Of a stretch of DNA of 64,000 nucleotides, positions 1 to 11,844 are shown piece after piece. The stretch is from Arctopsyche grandis (taxonomy: Eukaryota > Arthropoda > Insecta > Trichoptera > Hydropsychidae): assembly GCF_051622035.1 (NCBI RefSeq), contig NC_135367.1, positions 10,638,501-10,702,500 on the forward strand. The letters run 5' to 3'. The stretch's first letter is position 1. Each line of letters starts with the position of its first letter. Position numbers and translations under genes: made by a program. Below the pieces are notes generated by a model. The model made no database searches and was not told where the DNA came from. It saw only the letters and a list, made by a program, of their open reading frames with translations.

Positions 1-185
1 CAAATCACAATTTTTGACGGGCAATGATTTCATGGAACAGAGTGAAGCTTATAAAAAAAGGCTTGTTTTTTTTATTGTTTAATTATTATTAAAATAAATT
101 CATATTTGTTTTCAATCAGTTCGTTATACTAAAGCGTCTGCTTTTACAATGCAAAAGTGGCCTAGTACACTAAAATTCGTGCTTG

Positions 186-618
186 TATGTAGTTTTATTT
201 ATTTATTTCATCGAACAAGTACACTCGCCTTTACAGATCGCTCTAAAGCGACGAGTGTACTTATACAGATACAATACAATCAATATATGTATGCACATAG
301 GCATTTATACAAATGCTAATTCATACAATCATCCACAATGACATCTATAGAGAAATTTTTGCAGTATTTTTATATAAGGCGAACCTCAAAACGCTGAATA
401 ACTTGATATTAGCAATAGAGATAGGAAAGGGGATGGCAATTTTACGGGAACGGTTTCAATGAAAATCAGAAAAATTGCCAAACGCTGATAAGAAACGATC
501 GACCTGAAGTCACAAACCAAGGTCTGGCCAGCAGCGGGACTCGGGTGGGGCTCGAACCCATGACCAATTTGCTCGAAAGCATAATATGCTAACCACTAGT
601 CCACGCCGCTGGTTCAAA
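186..618 (-). repeat. tRNA-derived SINE, near full length
   Basis: Read on the minus strand, this begins with a tRNA-like head having a plausible A box (TGGACTAGTGG) and B box (GGTTCGAGCC). A body follows that is shared with other copies in the window (a GATCGTTTCTTATCAG-type segment near 490 and a TGAAACCGTTCC-type segment near 455). It ends with a module carrying ACACTCGTCGC and GAGCGATCTGTAA plus a short A/T-rich simple tail. The same order of modules is seen on the plus strand at 56888-57400, so this is a dispersed family rather than a tRNA gene. No cloverleaf was confirmed. Family assignment is inference; the SINE class is well supported by the head and tail structure. Confidence 0.75.
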
Positions 619-1514
619 TCGTATCCGCTGAATTCGTATGATCCGAATCCGTAGATGCCATTTATAATAATTTTAAAAACTGATATCATTTACGATACAA
701 ACAAGTCAAGTGCATCAAAATTACATTACACCGATGAGAATTTTCTCCAATTTACTTTTTAACCAGTGCGAATCTTAAGATGAAATACGACGTCGCGAGA
801 TGATAACGCTTTATTTCCAGTGATCAGTTCAAAGTGTAACCTTTCTTACATTTTGCTCTCATTACTTTATTTTACTATAGCGTACTCACTTCAGATTTCT
901 GAAATTTGGCGCGTCGCGTCCTTTCGTCACTTCACGATGGCATGACGTCGGCTGCGCTGGAAGATCATCACTCTTCTTCTGCACGGCGATATTTATATCT
1001 ATATATTCATAAGCGTATTCGCGGCCAGAATGCGATTGTGAATTTTTTTCTCTCGAGACGTCGACGATGTCTAGTTGCGCGAAATAGGTCGGTCTCGCAG
1101 CGGCTGGCCGAGACCGCTTTTGGACCAGAGCCACGCTCCCGTTTGGCATCCGCTGAAATTTTCATATATATTTTTGCGGATATATCCAGTTAGCGCGTGT
1201 ATTCTGCTCATGTACACTATATACGTGTATGAATTCAGCCACATCCGATACAACTCACGCACGTCAATTCCACGCCTGAAATTATTGGCTCGATGTTGCT
1301 ACATACTCATGTACGTACGTCGAGGCGGTCTTGCAACTTTGCCCTGTACGTGCGAGATAATTGGATTTGAGGGTCTGGTGAAACTGCGGGTTTTTGACCG
1401 AGGTCTTTGAGATTACGAGTGTAACAGGCCTAAATATAGAACTGTCAAATTGGCTGATTTGAGTCCTCTGACGGGTTATAAGCTGTGTATTGCCTCGGTA
1501 GGCGAGTCATTTCA
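619..1514. other. Gene-less flank with a GC-richer patch at 890-1200
   Basis: No coding exon could be supported here. The stretch 890-1200 is richer in GC and CpG than its surroundings and contains an interrupted inverted repeat (GGTCTCGCAGCGG / GGCCGAGACCGC near 1090-1115). Short overlapping open frames on both strands have no recognisable domain. It could be a promoter or distal 5' exon of a gene outside the window, or old repeat sequence. Confidence 0.3.
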
Positions 1515-1790
1515 ATTAATAGCGAGCAGCATAACTCGGTGGTTATCGTTAATTCTAACGACTGAGAGGTCCCGGGTTCGAGCACTGTTTTGACCTCGAT
1601 TGAAAGGAACCATACGCCATATGATTCCAAGTATTTCTGCGGTGCTGCTGGTCAAACTTGGATATTTGTGATTCCAAGTTGATCGCTTTTTATCAGAGTT
1701 TGCCAATTTATCTGATTTCATTGTTGAAAAGGTTCCTCGCCGCATTGGCCGCCTACCATCTACTTGTCACAACTATTGAATAGAATTTCA
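1515..1790 (+). repeat. SINE fragment (same family as 186-618), 3' truncated
   Basis: A tRNA-like head with a B box (GGTTCGAGCAC near 1576) is followed by the family body: a TTGATCGC segment near 1680, TATCAGAGTTTGCCAATTTA near 1691 and TTGTTGAAAAGGTTCCTC near 1721. The 3' module with ACACTCGTCGC seen in the full copies is missing. Confidence 0.65.
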
Positions 1791-1990
1791 AATTAATAAT
1801 GTATAATAAAAAATATGCACGAGTATGGCCATAGGTGTAGCTTTGGGGCAACCTGGTAAATATATTTTTTTATAAAAAGAAAAAAAAAACAAAACTCATA
1901 AGATGAATGTCGTTATTGTATATTTCATTTTACGATGCAACGTCGTTGTTGTATATTTCATTTTACGACTGTTTGCAGTAGAGAAAATAA

Positions 1991-2243
1991 TAAGGGCGCA
2001 GACACACAGAGAAGCACGCGGCACGTATTGTTTTTTTCTTTATTTTAGATAGTTTTTCACTTCGTTAGCACGCTTGATCTATACTATGGCACCTAGGCCC
2101 AACATTCTTGTATTGACATAGGTTTGACATTCATCGATAACGTTGATTCCCATATTTGTAGAAATGAAGAAGAAACTTGTCGAAAAAAGATCCCTGCTGT
2201 TTGAGACATGTTTTTTTTACAATTTAGTGTGTTTGCGCCTTTA
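1991..2243. mobile_element. MITE with AGGGCG(C/A)A(A/G)ACACAC terminal inverted repeats
   Basis: The left end (AGGGCGCAGACACACAGAG) and the right end (reverse complement AAAGGCGCAAACACAC) form terminal inverted repeats about 250 bp apart. Related ends occur at 3321-3662 and 42936-43229. No internal coding capacity is seen, so it is non-autonomous. The superfamily is not certain. Confidence 0.6.
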
Positions 2244-3303
2244 GCGATTCCTATTGACTAATTTAACTAAGATGTTCTGATCTTAGAAGTTCATACGAAT
2301 ACTTAATATTGATAACTAGGTCGAGTTTAAAATTACTAAAATGAAATATAGATTAGTGCAAGTCGTACTGCTATTCATGTCCGCCATTTTGTTTCCATAT
2401 GGAAGTACCTACATAGGGTTTTACGGCTTTAAATGTTTCAAAACTGTATGCTCATTAGGTACCAAATTAAATGAATCGATAATCATGATACATCGAATTC
2501 TCTATTGATTTATAGTATTATATTTTAGAAATTTGTCAAATAGAAATTTCCTCGCTGTCGAAAATTTGCAACGTTTGATTGCATATTTTTTACCGATGCG
2601 CGTACGCAACAGTGGCTCGTGCTGGTTTACACAAAGTGTTTCGAAATTTATTAGCGATACATATAAATAGAGAGAAAGCATGCTTGCATCGCACCCATAG
2701 CCGCATTGGTTCATAATTGGTCATCTAAATAAATTTTACCATTTTTTTTTACTTTTTCAGTTTAATTACTTGACATTTCATATGTAATAAAAGTTAGTAA
2801 AGGAAAATTTTGGATGTAACACATTCAAGGTCGCATATTTGCTGAACAGGTTTTCATAAGTATACATATAAAATGCATAAAACGGTGTAAATATTGTACT
2901 TTAAATAATATTTGATTAGTATATTAACAACTCGATACATTTTCTGCGTTCGCCTTCTTTTTCATAAGCTATTTATGTTGAAATTTATTTATTTTCTACC
3001 GTAAAAATAACTCATTATTATTTTGTTTTAATTATTTTTTTTAATATAAAAAAAACATTGGCGATTCTTCGAAGAGACAACAGTAGAATTATAATTACAT
3101 GTGTATTGACGTGCGACAGCAATTCGACCGGTTCTGGTTGACTTTTCTTTGAGAGATACGAGATTTCTCAGAAAATTGACCAACACTCAATCGATAATTA
3201 CATGCTATCAACCCTCAAACGACCAAAACTGCATTTTATTCTCGTAAAATATTGCACCAAGTGGAAAATAAATGAGCCAATTTATACTACAGAAGTGAAA
3301 CTT
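2244..3303. other. AT-rich intergenic sequence, nothing recognised
   Basis: The stretch has low GC and only short chance open frames with no domain signature. No repeat family or RNA gene was recognised. Confidence 0.4.
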
Positions 3304-3865
3304 AAGGCCCAAACACACTAAGGGCGAAAACACACTGAGTGGTATGGGATGTCACGTCACTGGCTTGTAAACAGTAGGTGTTCCCCAAATCGAATTCGGG
3401 TGTAGTTGCACGTGCAGAATGCATGTTTGGGATATCCATATCCATGTACAATCGACAAGTTTCTCCTACATTTCTTCAAATATGGAATTCACCGTTATCA
3501 ATCAATGTCAAGCAAGGATAAAATATCACCGAAAACACTTCAGGGGGTGATTTTTGGAACTTTGTACCATGTATCTATAGGGGCTAGGGATGCTGTTTTT
3601 TCGAATGTTTAAAAGTGTCTAAAAAAATGAGTACCACGTACCACTCAGTGTGTTTTCGCCCTATATCGTTTGCCATGCACGTCCTCGGGGTTTCCAAGGG
3701 CGTTTCTTCAGATCTTTACTAATTAGTACGATCTTATTATTTCGACAAGTTTCTCCTACATTTATTTAAATATTTTGATCATGTGTGCTAGCGTTTTTTT
3801 ACATGTGCAAAACTATCTATAAAAAAAAACAAGTGCCACGTACCTATCTGTGTCTGCGCCTTTAT
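3304..3865. mobile_element. Outer MITE interrupted by the element at 3321-3662
   Basis: The outer ends AAGGCCCAAACACAC at about 3304 and the reverse complement of GTGTCTGCGCCTTTA at about 3851-3865 look like the same TIR family as the inner element. Interior sequence resumes after 3662 (the segment GACAAGTTTCTCCTACATTTAT near 3742 resembles inner sequence at 3452). This suggests one family member inserted into another. Confidence 0.45.
3321..3662. mobile_element. MITE, TIR AGGGCGAAAACACACTGAGT, about 340 bp
   Basis: The left end reads AGGGCGAAAACACACTGAGT and the right end is its reverse complement (ACTCAGTGTGTTTTCGCCCT). The interior has no transposase. A shorter relative with the same ends and interior blocks (ATCAATCA, GTCAAGCAAGGATAAAATATC) is at 42936-43229. 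Flanking TA dinucleotides are compatible with a TA target duplication, but the exact boundary is ambiguous. Confidence 0.75.
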
Positions 3866-4945
3866 TACTTACATGAAATCTTGGTGTGCACACTGATTAA
3901 GAAACGGATTAGGCTTGTGAGGTAATTCTCAAAGAGGGGAACTTTATCAGCATCCTACTCTAGCTCAACGGCGAAGAGGAGTGGGAGTGTAACGTTTCGT
4001 AACATATTGAATTCGTGCGTAAGGAAATTACACTTTAAAAAGTTGCAGCGAAACGTCAACATATCTTTCAATTTTTACGATAATGCAAAAATATTTGCGC
4101 GGCAGTGTCAGTGAACTCGCGATGTGCATCTATCGATTCCAGGCTCGTGGATTCATTGCACTATACTAGTTGTGAATTTATGTTGGCCGTCGCGACAACC
4201 AGTCGCTTGATGGTCGCCAACATTCGAGTCGGTTTTATTACCCTTTCGGGATAATTTAAAAAATAGATTAATCGCCGATTTGCATGCTCTGTCTTCGCAG
4301 CTTGCCAAATCTGTCTGGCAGATGTAGTTTTAATATTTTTTTAGACTGGGTGTTGAATATTGTCGTTTATTGTTTTTGTCTCGCTTTCATAGCCGATGTC
4401 GAAATTAGTCTATTGGTTGGTATGCAATCGTATACGTAATTACTGGAATGAAACTAGTTGATCTTGTACCTGGGTTGGTTTTTAACATTATTTTCCTCTA
4501 ATGGTTGCTGCGAGTCTTGGCTTGTTTTCGTTGGAAATTTATATTTGCTGTTTATCTTTAAAAGCGATCAATCAAATCATGTCAAATCGGTATTCAATCA
4601 AACGTTTCTTCAATAATATGTTTATTGAGATTATTCAATAGTATGCAGTATAAACACAGTAGTCACATTTAAGACATTTATGTGCTAATAGTGTTAATGC
4701 GATAATCGCTAATAGTATTCCTATCAGACTGATAAGATTAAGTCAACATCGTTTTTATTTGTTTTTTCTTTGATTCTTAATGCGTGTCGTGTAAGGAATA
4801 AGATAATTTTAACTTTATAATTACGTTACCTGGAAATTGACCTTGACATATTTTTTGTGTATTACATAAGAAAAACGCTTAAATAAAAATAAAACATATT
4901 AAAAGGTACTTTGTAGTGCCTGTATAATGTTGTTAAATACTCATT
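3866..4945. other. Gene-less intergenic sequence
   Basis: No exon, tRNA or transposon end could be supported. Around 4080-4260 the sequence is less AT-rich but shows no long open frame. Confidence 0.35.
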
Positions 4946-4980
4946 TGTTACACTACTATCAAATTGATAGTAGTGTAACA
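4946..4980. repeat. Perfect 35-bp palindrome
   Basis: Two 17-nt arms (TGTTACACTACTATCAA and its exact reverse complement) flank a single A. It could be a cruciform-prone site, a remnant of a foldback transposon end, or a small hairpin. The arms are shorter and closer than in a typical miRNA precursor. Confidence 0.6.
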
Positions 4981-5189
4981 TAGGAATTTCAGACCAATGT
5001 AAAATATATAATTCGAGTTTGCATAACGTTTGTAGGGTATTCTTGTGAGTTTGTGCGAAATAACGTTTATGGAGAATGCCGGGACTGTTCGGACTGCTGC
5101 GTGTCCGAAAACTCGGCTACCTGTCATTAAAAGGAAAGACACGGTGGACTGAACGCTCTCGAGCAAGCGGCGGTTCTATGTGGACCTCC

Positions 5190-5360
5190 TGAGTCTTAGA
5201 AAAAATCCGGTGATCTGACTTTGGTCTATCATTTGGATCCCTGAACCCTGAAGTTGGAGGTCATGGGTTCGAATTCCAGCCATTAAATTGAAAAATTTAT
5301 CCGATTTTCTCAACCTTTTGATGAGATGATTATTAATTTCAGTTTGACCATTAAAGTTAT
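5190..5360 (+). repeat. tRNA-like SINE head remnant
   Basis: A B-box-like stretch (GGTTCGAATTCC near 5266) lies downstream of a weak A-box region, followed by ATCCGATTTTCTCAACC, a loose match to the body of the SINE family seen elsewhere. It is too degenerate for a functional tRNA. Confidence 0.35.
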
Positions 5361-6169
5361 TCAATGACAACAATTTAACACATTTTGTTGCTTTACAATT
5401 TAACACATTTTCTTTTTATGCGGTAAATATTTAATGCAAATTGTCAAGAAATTAAAAATATATATAATTTCACTGTTGTTTAAGTTGTGTGTTTCTCGCG
5501 TGCTGTTCGCAAGGTGATGTTGTCATGTGTCTGTGTTGAGGAAGGTGGAAGGTAAGCCCAACCGGCCTTGTTTTATCTCGGGCTGCGCCCAGTATAATAT
5601 CTGCCAAACCAGGCGAGATTGTTCCTGCGTGATATCCCCCTCTTTTTCAAGTAAGCCAAGTCTTATTTTATGCGTCTATCGCATAATAATCGTAAGTGAA
5701 ACGTAAAGGAGGTATGTAATAAAAAGAAACCTGAGTGTACATGTTATCCTAGTTATTGGAAGTGATGTAAAATTGTAAGATTACCCAACTTTAGTACAAG
5801 CTCTCTATATTGCTGTATCGTTATCAGCGGAAGGACGCTTCTTCATCCTCAAGGCTCTCATCCTGGCATGAAATTGCACTATTATATCATACTCTCCATA
5901 CCGAAAGCATTATTGATTTGTTAATTTTCCATATTTAGTTCAATAGCCCAATACAAAACATATCGCAAGTACCCAGATTGAATGCTAAGTCGCAATTTAT
6001 CCATATTTTGTTTGCTAAGAAAATCACGAGTCGCTTTACGTGATGGAATTTAATATAAGGCATCGACGATAGTGCGGGGAATTCAAACGTTGTATTGTAG
6101 TAGTCTAGTCTCCAGACAGGGCAAAGAGCCTTGCTATTCCGTTCGAGCCAGGAGCCTCGGGAGGGGTGA
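5361..6169. other. Intergenic, nothing recognised
   Basis: No supported gene. A short GC-richer patch around 5520-5640 has no coding signature that I recognise. Confidence 0.3.
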
Positions 6170-6600
6170 GAAGGAAAGTAGGAGCATTAGAAGGGGTGGG
6201 ATGTAGGAGGTGGGTAGGTTGACGGCGCTCCGATGCACCTGTAATCGGTTACGTCAGCGATGCACACGACGGCGCAGAATACGTGTCCCATGGTTTGGTT
6301 GCAGACTACCCCTGGCAGGGGGCGGTGGTCTCGCTTGCCGACCACTGGCGTGTGCACCACCCCCCGCCTATTGATCGGGGCGTGACCCAGTTTGGGGCGC
6401 GCGCAGACGCTCCACGGCGCCCTCGCCCTCATCGATCCCCCACACCCCTTCACCCCCGTCCCCGGTCTGCCAGAAAAACAGCCCCCTCTTCTTCCTTCGC
6501 CGGTGCATGTTCCACATACCACCCCTCTCGCCCCTTCCCGTGACAGAGGGTGCGGCCTCCCGTCGATCCCAAGTGCAGTCACTGCGAAAAACTTTGTTTC
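6170..6600. other. GC/CpG-rich island of unknown origin
   Basis: About 430 bases are strikingly C- and G-rich compared with the AT-rich surroundings, with C runs on the plus strand. Open frames exist on both strands (a 131-codon minus-strand frame 6187-6582 and an 86-codon plus-strand frame 6283-6543), but long frames are expected by chance in GC-rich DNA and neither contains a domain I know. It may be a foreign or repeat-derived insert, or a regulatory CpG island. Confidence 0.4.
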
Positions 6601-6761
6601 AGCTGCTTACGTCTATGTCTGAAGATCATATAATACTTGAGAGTTAGACTGAAGTTCCGGCTTCGAATGTGGTTTACTTGAGTAACAAACCCTTTTTACA
6701 TCCGTTTTTGGACGTCTGATGCTAAAACCGGCACCCGATAGAATACTATGTATTAAGATAG

Positions 6762-7040
6762 TACGATAGACTATATTAAGATTATGAAAAATTGTTGCAT
6801 AATTGAGTAATTTTCATTAAAGTTGGCCATCTTGGATACAATTCTCTCCTAGGGCCTCTGGCTACGATATATAACATAGCAAGATACGTGGAGAATCCCT
6901 CGATTTTGAGGCAGGGACGTGCTGTGGGCATAAGTAAGAAAGAGGACGCCTAAAGGTAGCTCACTTTGAGGAACGGCAAATTATATATGATTTTTTTAAT
7001 TAAGTAGAACTATCCCGTACAGGAATCATTGATATTTAAG
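6762..7040 (+). repeat. Dispersed repeat, copy 1 of a pair (with 11351-11643)
   Basis: It shares collinear blocks with 11351-11643 in the same orientation: TATGAAAAATTGTTGC, GATACAATTCTCTC, a GAGAATC segment, GACGCCTAA and CCCGTACAG. No TIRs, tRNA head or coding capacity was found. It is a non-coding mobile or duplicated repeat of unknown class. Confidence 0.6.
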
Positions 7041-7422
7041 AAATTCGCGTAAAAAAAGTATTCATTCAAGAAGGGATCAACCAATCTATGTAGGTGAATG
7101 CATCCGAATTAAAACATGTAAAATTGACAATATAAAAATATAATTTAAGATAATTATCTACACCATTATAATTGTTCGATTGTATCATATTTCTAGAGGC
7201 GGCGGTATTTTGAATTTTGCCTAAAGGCGGCAAATAGTGTCGGGACTTCACTGCTTTGAGAATCTTTTGTTGGAGAAAAATTGTTTTACAGGTGCAATTT
7301 AGGGTTCATATTTTCGAAACTTTTTCATTATATACTGTTGCAAAAGTTGAGTAATGTTTTGAGTCGTTGAAAGATAACGACTGACATAACTAAGGCCAAA
7401 TTGTGAACAAAATCAGTCGACA

Positions 7423-7870
7423 AATACCATTGAGCAACAAAAATAATCATGTTTTTTAATTACCGGAGTGTAGAATAATCAATCCTTACTAAGTTTGACC
7501 CACTAAATTCGAATATGAAATAATTTTTGCAGGCTTGCTCTCATTTAAGAGATACGAGCGTTTAAAAAAAAGGGCTGTGCCAAAAGTGAGTATTGGAATC
7601 AATAGTCGGATTTTTTTATATTGATTGTAATTTTTTATTGCTTCAAAATACGTATAATTTTCAGGAAAAAAATATATTTTTATATAAAATATATTATGAG
7701 CTAATTTTGCAAATCTTTGCTACTTTCTATGGTAATAGTATGAGCCAATTTCGATAATTTTTCGTTAATAAATAAACGTACCAATTCGAGCGATAAATGA
7801 TTTTAAATTATAATATGAAATGTTCCAGGCAGAGTGCTCGTCGCTCGTGAGCGAGTGAGATGAAATGACG
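7423..7870. mobile_element. Diverged relative of the foldback element at 48777-49243
   Basis: The left end (TTGAGCAACAAAAATAATCA) and interior segments (TTACTAAGTTTGACCCACTA, GATACGAGCGTTTAAAA) match the element inside intron 6 of pump copy 2. The right inverted repeat is not clear, so this copy is decayed or truncated. Confidence 0.5.
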
Positions 7871-10649
7871 CGCTCTCCATTCTTCACCTCATTGTCTGCT
7901 GATTTGCATTGTCTACCCTTTAAAAAGTAATTATGTCAGCTATGACATAATTTCTTGGTAATTAATGAAAAGATTTGAAGAAGTTGCGAATGTGGAAAAA
8001 TTATTCATATGAGTTGAATACATAAATAACTAACTATGTACATACAATAATGCAATGAGCAAATACAACAATGTATTCCTACATAGTTTTGCTCTTCTTT
8101 AGAATTGACATTCCAATTTCACATCCTTTGATACCTTCATATACTGCCACTACCTAATGCTGAAATTTGAATTCAATGAGAAGTGAAATATATACACATT
8201 TCTATGAAACGTGGGTTCTATAACAATATATGGGAGGGCATATCTGAAACCATAAAAGCATTCCTAAAGGCAGTTTCACGTTATCTATGTCCTTCAGATG
8301 CAGACGTGCACTCCTTTTACTCACACTAGGGGGTAGTAAAATACGCGTGCGCTTATTGGTCGAATCGCTACGGTCGTACATAATCAAGACGTGTGTATTA
8401 CTCTCATAATCATCACATTACAAACTAATTTGTGAGCTATTACTGAAAGGGTTCCGTGACGGTTATATTACTAGTTACTTATCTAGAAACATTAATGGGG
8501 TCGTTTATAAACACGGTGACACCTTTGTTTCGTTTTGCGGTTATTTTGAACTGAAGGGCAAATAATTGCATCGATTTTATTATTTTTCTAGCACATTTGA
8601 TAACATGGAGGTTTTTTTCTATATTGTATTTAATAATTCACATACATTTGATTTGAAATGTGTTTCATTATATGAAGACATTTTTTTACCGTGTAATATA
8701 ATATGACATGTGTGGAACAAATGTATGGTTTTTTTTTTCAGGCGTGTAAATTTGAAACATGTCTTTTCCTACTACTAGTACTTTAGACGACTGAAATATA
8801 ATTGCTACTTCTAATAAAGCTTCAATTACGTTGTTTTATGATGCTTTAATTCTCTTCCCGTACTAAAGATTCTGGAAGGTTTTATGTAACGTTTCGAGTT
8901 CGCCATATTTGACCCAGGTTAGGTTCGCATTCGTTGGTTCACTCATCGATCGCAGTTTTCCAGAGAACTCCAACGATCAGGGGTGCATTCTAATCCGCCC
9001 CTGGCGCCTGGAAAATTCATGAAAAATAAATGAGACAGTCTAGAGTCGTTTGCGACTACTTTTCCGTTACGTAACGTCTGAAATGAAACCTCCAACGTGA
9101 TTTTTCTCTTTCGGTTTCTCCTCTTCGTTCTCTCTCCAGTTCCTTTTCATGCTTCAATACTTATTCGGCTCGATTTAATAATATCTTATGAATATTTTTA
9201 GCTCTTCTAATTCATGACGGGTTTAGAGCGATTAGCGTTTGGAATAGTTCTAATCAGTATTGAGCAATACTGAATCAATGTCAAACTTTTGCTTCGATAT
9301 GATTAGCACGTATCTCGACTTAAATTAATCATTGCACAGGTAGAGTTCTATCCGTGACCGACTGACGGATCGATACCGGAAATATCATTGTACGTGATTA
9401 GAATCGACTATTTATATCTATCGCGGGGGAGGAGAGGGAGCAACCCCTCTAAAATTCACCCTGAAACTTTGGAGCACTTTTAAACGTAGACGCTTTTGTG
9501 ACGTTCGTAAAACGTACGCCTAATTAATCACTGCCGACTGTAGGTTACAGGTGCCTAATGGTACGTTTAAACCGACTCCTTTCTTCGTGTTGAAGCAGAT
9601 GCTGCCGGAATTCTGTTCCTGATTGAAGTCGATGATTTTCCTTTTGGTACTTTAGTCTTTCAGCAAACAGTACTGTATCGGTGCTAACCATTTGGTTAAC
9701 CTGTGATAATTCTTCTGATGAAATATATCTCTCTATTGTGACCCACATTTAAATTGTGTTATCACAATCGATTCCCTTTTGGAACCCATCTTTTCATTGG
9801 AAATTGGTGTACAAATATATCAGGAAACCACTATCACATTATTTTGTCATCTTTAATTAAACGAAGTGTTTCCCTTATACGCTGTATTTAATAACTACGA
9901 AGGCTACGTATCGAATGCTTGTCAATGTCAAAATTATCGTATGTTTCACATATGTACCTTTGTACGAGTATGTCTATATGTCTGATTTTTATAGACAGGA
10001 GTAAACACGAACGTTATTTCATGAAAATCTATGAATAACAATTTTCCCTTGAAAGTCGGTATATATAAGATTTAATTGTGACCTTAGCTTCTGAGTTGGC
10101 TTTCTATCGTGTAAAATTTATGCTTGCGAGCATCTTCAAATTTCGCCTTTCTGTTGCTATCCATGGAAACGTTAGATAAATACTACACAGTAAATTGAAA
10201 CTTTGTTATGTTGCCTGCAGATATAATTTACGACATACATACATAAATTTGCATTACAATTTACGCTGAGGCTTACAATGTCATACATTACATAATCGTT
10301 TATTTTATCACACTGGGTGGTAGGAGCCGAGACCTTTTCCATTTTTGATGCTATTTATACGCAAATTCTTTGCAAATAACCCTTTTTCGCCTTTCAGAAA
10401 TAACCTTGGAAATTCTATCCGTAATTTCGGCGACCATCATTTTTTATAAAAAATTTCCCAAATCACACACGTATTGCTTTCAAAATATGATATATCCACG
10501 TAATGTGTGTACGCGTGGTATTCTTCAATATTGATATTTTTCCAAAAGATTCCTAAAGAAGAAAAAAGTATTAGCAAAATGAAAAATCTTCACGCGCATT
10601 TATGTAAGTATTCTTTCCTTATCCTCACATACCAAGTTCTATGAATGTT
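7871..10649. other. 2.8 kb intergenic stretch without a supported gene
   Basis: Only short frames without domain features occur. No splice-connected exons with recognisable protein similarity were found on either strand. Confidence 0.35.
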
Positions 10650-10790
10650 ATGTGAGATTCTGTCCAATCCCTGGCCCGGTGTTACTGGCCAGACCTTGGA
10701 TTTATGTGAATCCAGGTCGATCGTTTAGAGTTTGCCAATTTATCTAATTTTATTTGTCACCATTTTTTCAACATAATTTCAAATTTACTA
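10650..10790 (+). repeat. SINE body fragment
   Basis: Contains CCAGGTCGATCGTTTAGAG and AGTTTGCCAATTTATCTAAT, the body of the SINE family at 186-618 and 56888-57400, without an intact tRNA head. Confidence 0.55.
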
Positions 10791-10944
10791 TGATTATGTT
10801 ATAAATTTACACAAAGTACACGGATAGCAATTAAGATATCTGTCAGGGGCTATGGAGTTGTTGATTTTTTCCATTGGATAGTTTTTGAATATCTCTAAAA
10901 AAAAATTACCAAGACAGAACAATATATTATATATCATTTTTTCC

Positions 10945-11300
10945 GGTCTCTGTGACGAGACAGAATGTTAAACGATAGAAAACGCAAATATCGGAAGGCA
11001 AAGATCTTATGTCGGAAGATCAAAAAAAAATGGTGCATGGTAAATGGTACATACTCACTTAATTTGCGCGAGCAGGATACAACAGGAACAAGAGGAACAG
11101 GCTTTTCCTCCCGTATAAATGTGCGCGCGCAGAATACGGGAGGAAAAGCCTGTTCCTGTTGTATCCTGCTCGCGCAAATTAAGTGAGTGTGTACTTGAGT
11201 ATGTACCGTTTACCATGCACCATTTTTTTTTTATCTTTCGACTTAAGATCTTTTGATTTTCGATCTTTGCCTTCCGATATTTGTGTTTTCTGTCATTTTA
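10945..11300. mobile_element. Long-TIR palindromic MITE (MULE-like family), right end truncated
   Basis: The element is a near-continuous inverted repeat: a left arm starting GGTCTCTGTGACGAGACAG and containing AAACGCAAATATCGGAAGGC is mirrored on the right by GCCTTCCGATATTTGTGTTT. The centre carries mirrored blocks (GAGCAGGATACAACAGG, AGGCTTTTCCTCCCGTAT). The complete relative at 12361-12716 has a 9-10 bp target duplication. This copy lacks the outermost right end. Confidence 0.75.
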
Positions 11301-11350
11301 CATATGTAAGTCATAAAATGCAGGGCTGTGAAGTTGGAGGAGAGTCGGAA

Positions 11351-11643
11351 AGTACGTTAGACTAAAATCAAAACTATGAAAAATTATTGCACAATTGAGC
11401 AATTTTCATTGAATTAGCCATTATGGATACAATTCTCTCGTAGGGTCTCTGACTACAATATCCAACGTGGAGAGATATATGGAGAATCGAATATCTTGAG
11501 GCGGGAACGTGCCGTGGACATAGGCAAGTAAGGCGACGCCTAAGGGCGGTACACTTTGAAAGACGGCAAAATATATGTTTTTTTTTTTTGTTCTTAAATA
11601 AAGTACAACTAAGCCCGTACAGAAATCATTTCCTAAATTTAAG
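11351..11643 (+). repeat. Dispersed repeat, copy 2 of a pair (with 6762-7040)
   Basis: Same block order and orientation as 6762-7040 (TATGAAAAATTATTGC, GATACAATTCTCTC, GACGCCTAAG, CCCGTACAG). It directly follows the MITE at 10945-11300. Confidence 0.6.
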
Positions 11644-11844
11644 CAGGGTTGTGGAGTCGGGAGTCGGAGCAATTCAAGCTGTGTCAGAATCGTAAAAAAT
11701 CAACCGACTTCGACTGCTTTTTTTATTTTTTTCTTTAATAGTTTTAACAATTTTACTGAATTAAATCTACTAATAAATTTAAATTTAATAATTTCTTTAG
11801 AAAAATCATGAATTTAAATTACATGATAAATAAAATCGTTGAAT

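Noticed and set aside
1075-1410. 111-codon plus-strand frame in the 5' flank
   Set aside because: Composition-driven frame with overlapping frames on the opposite strand and no family resemblance.
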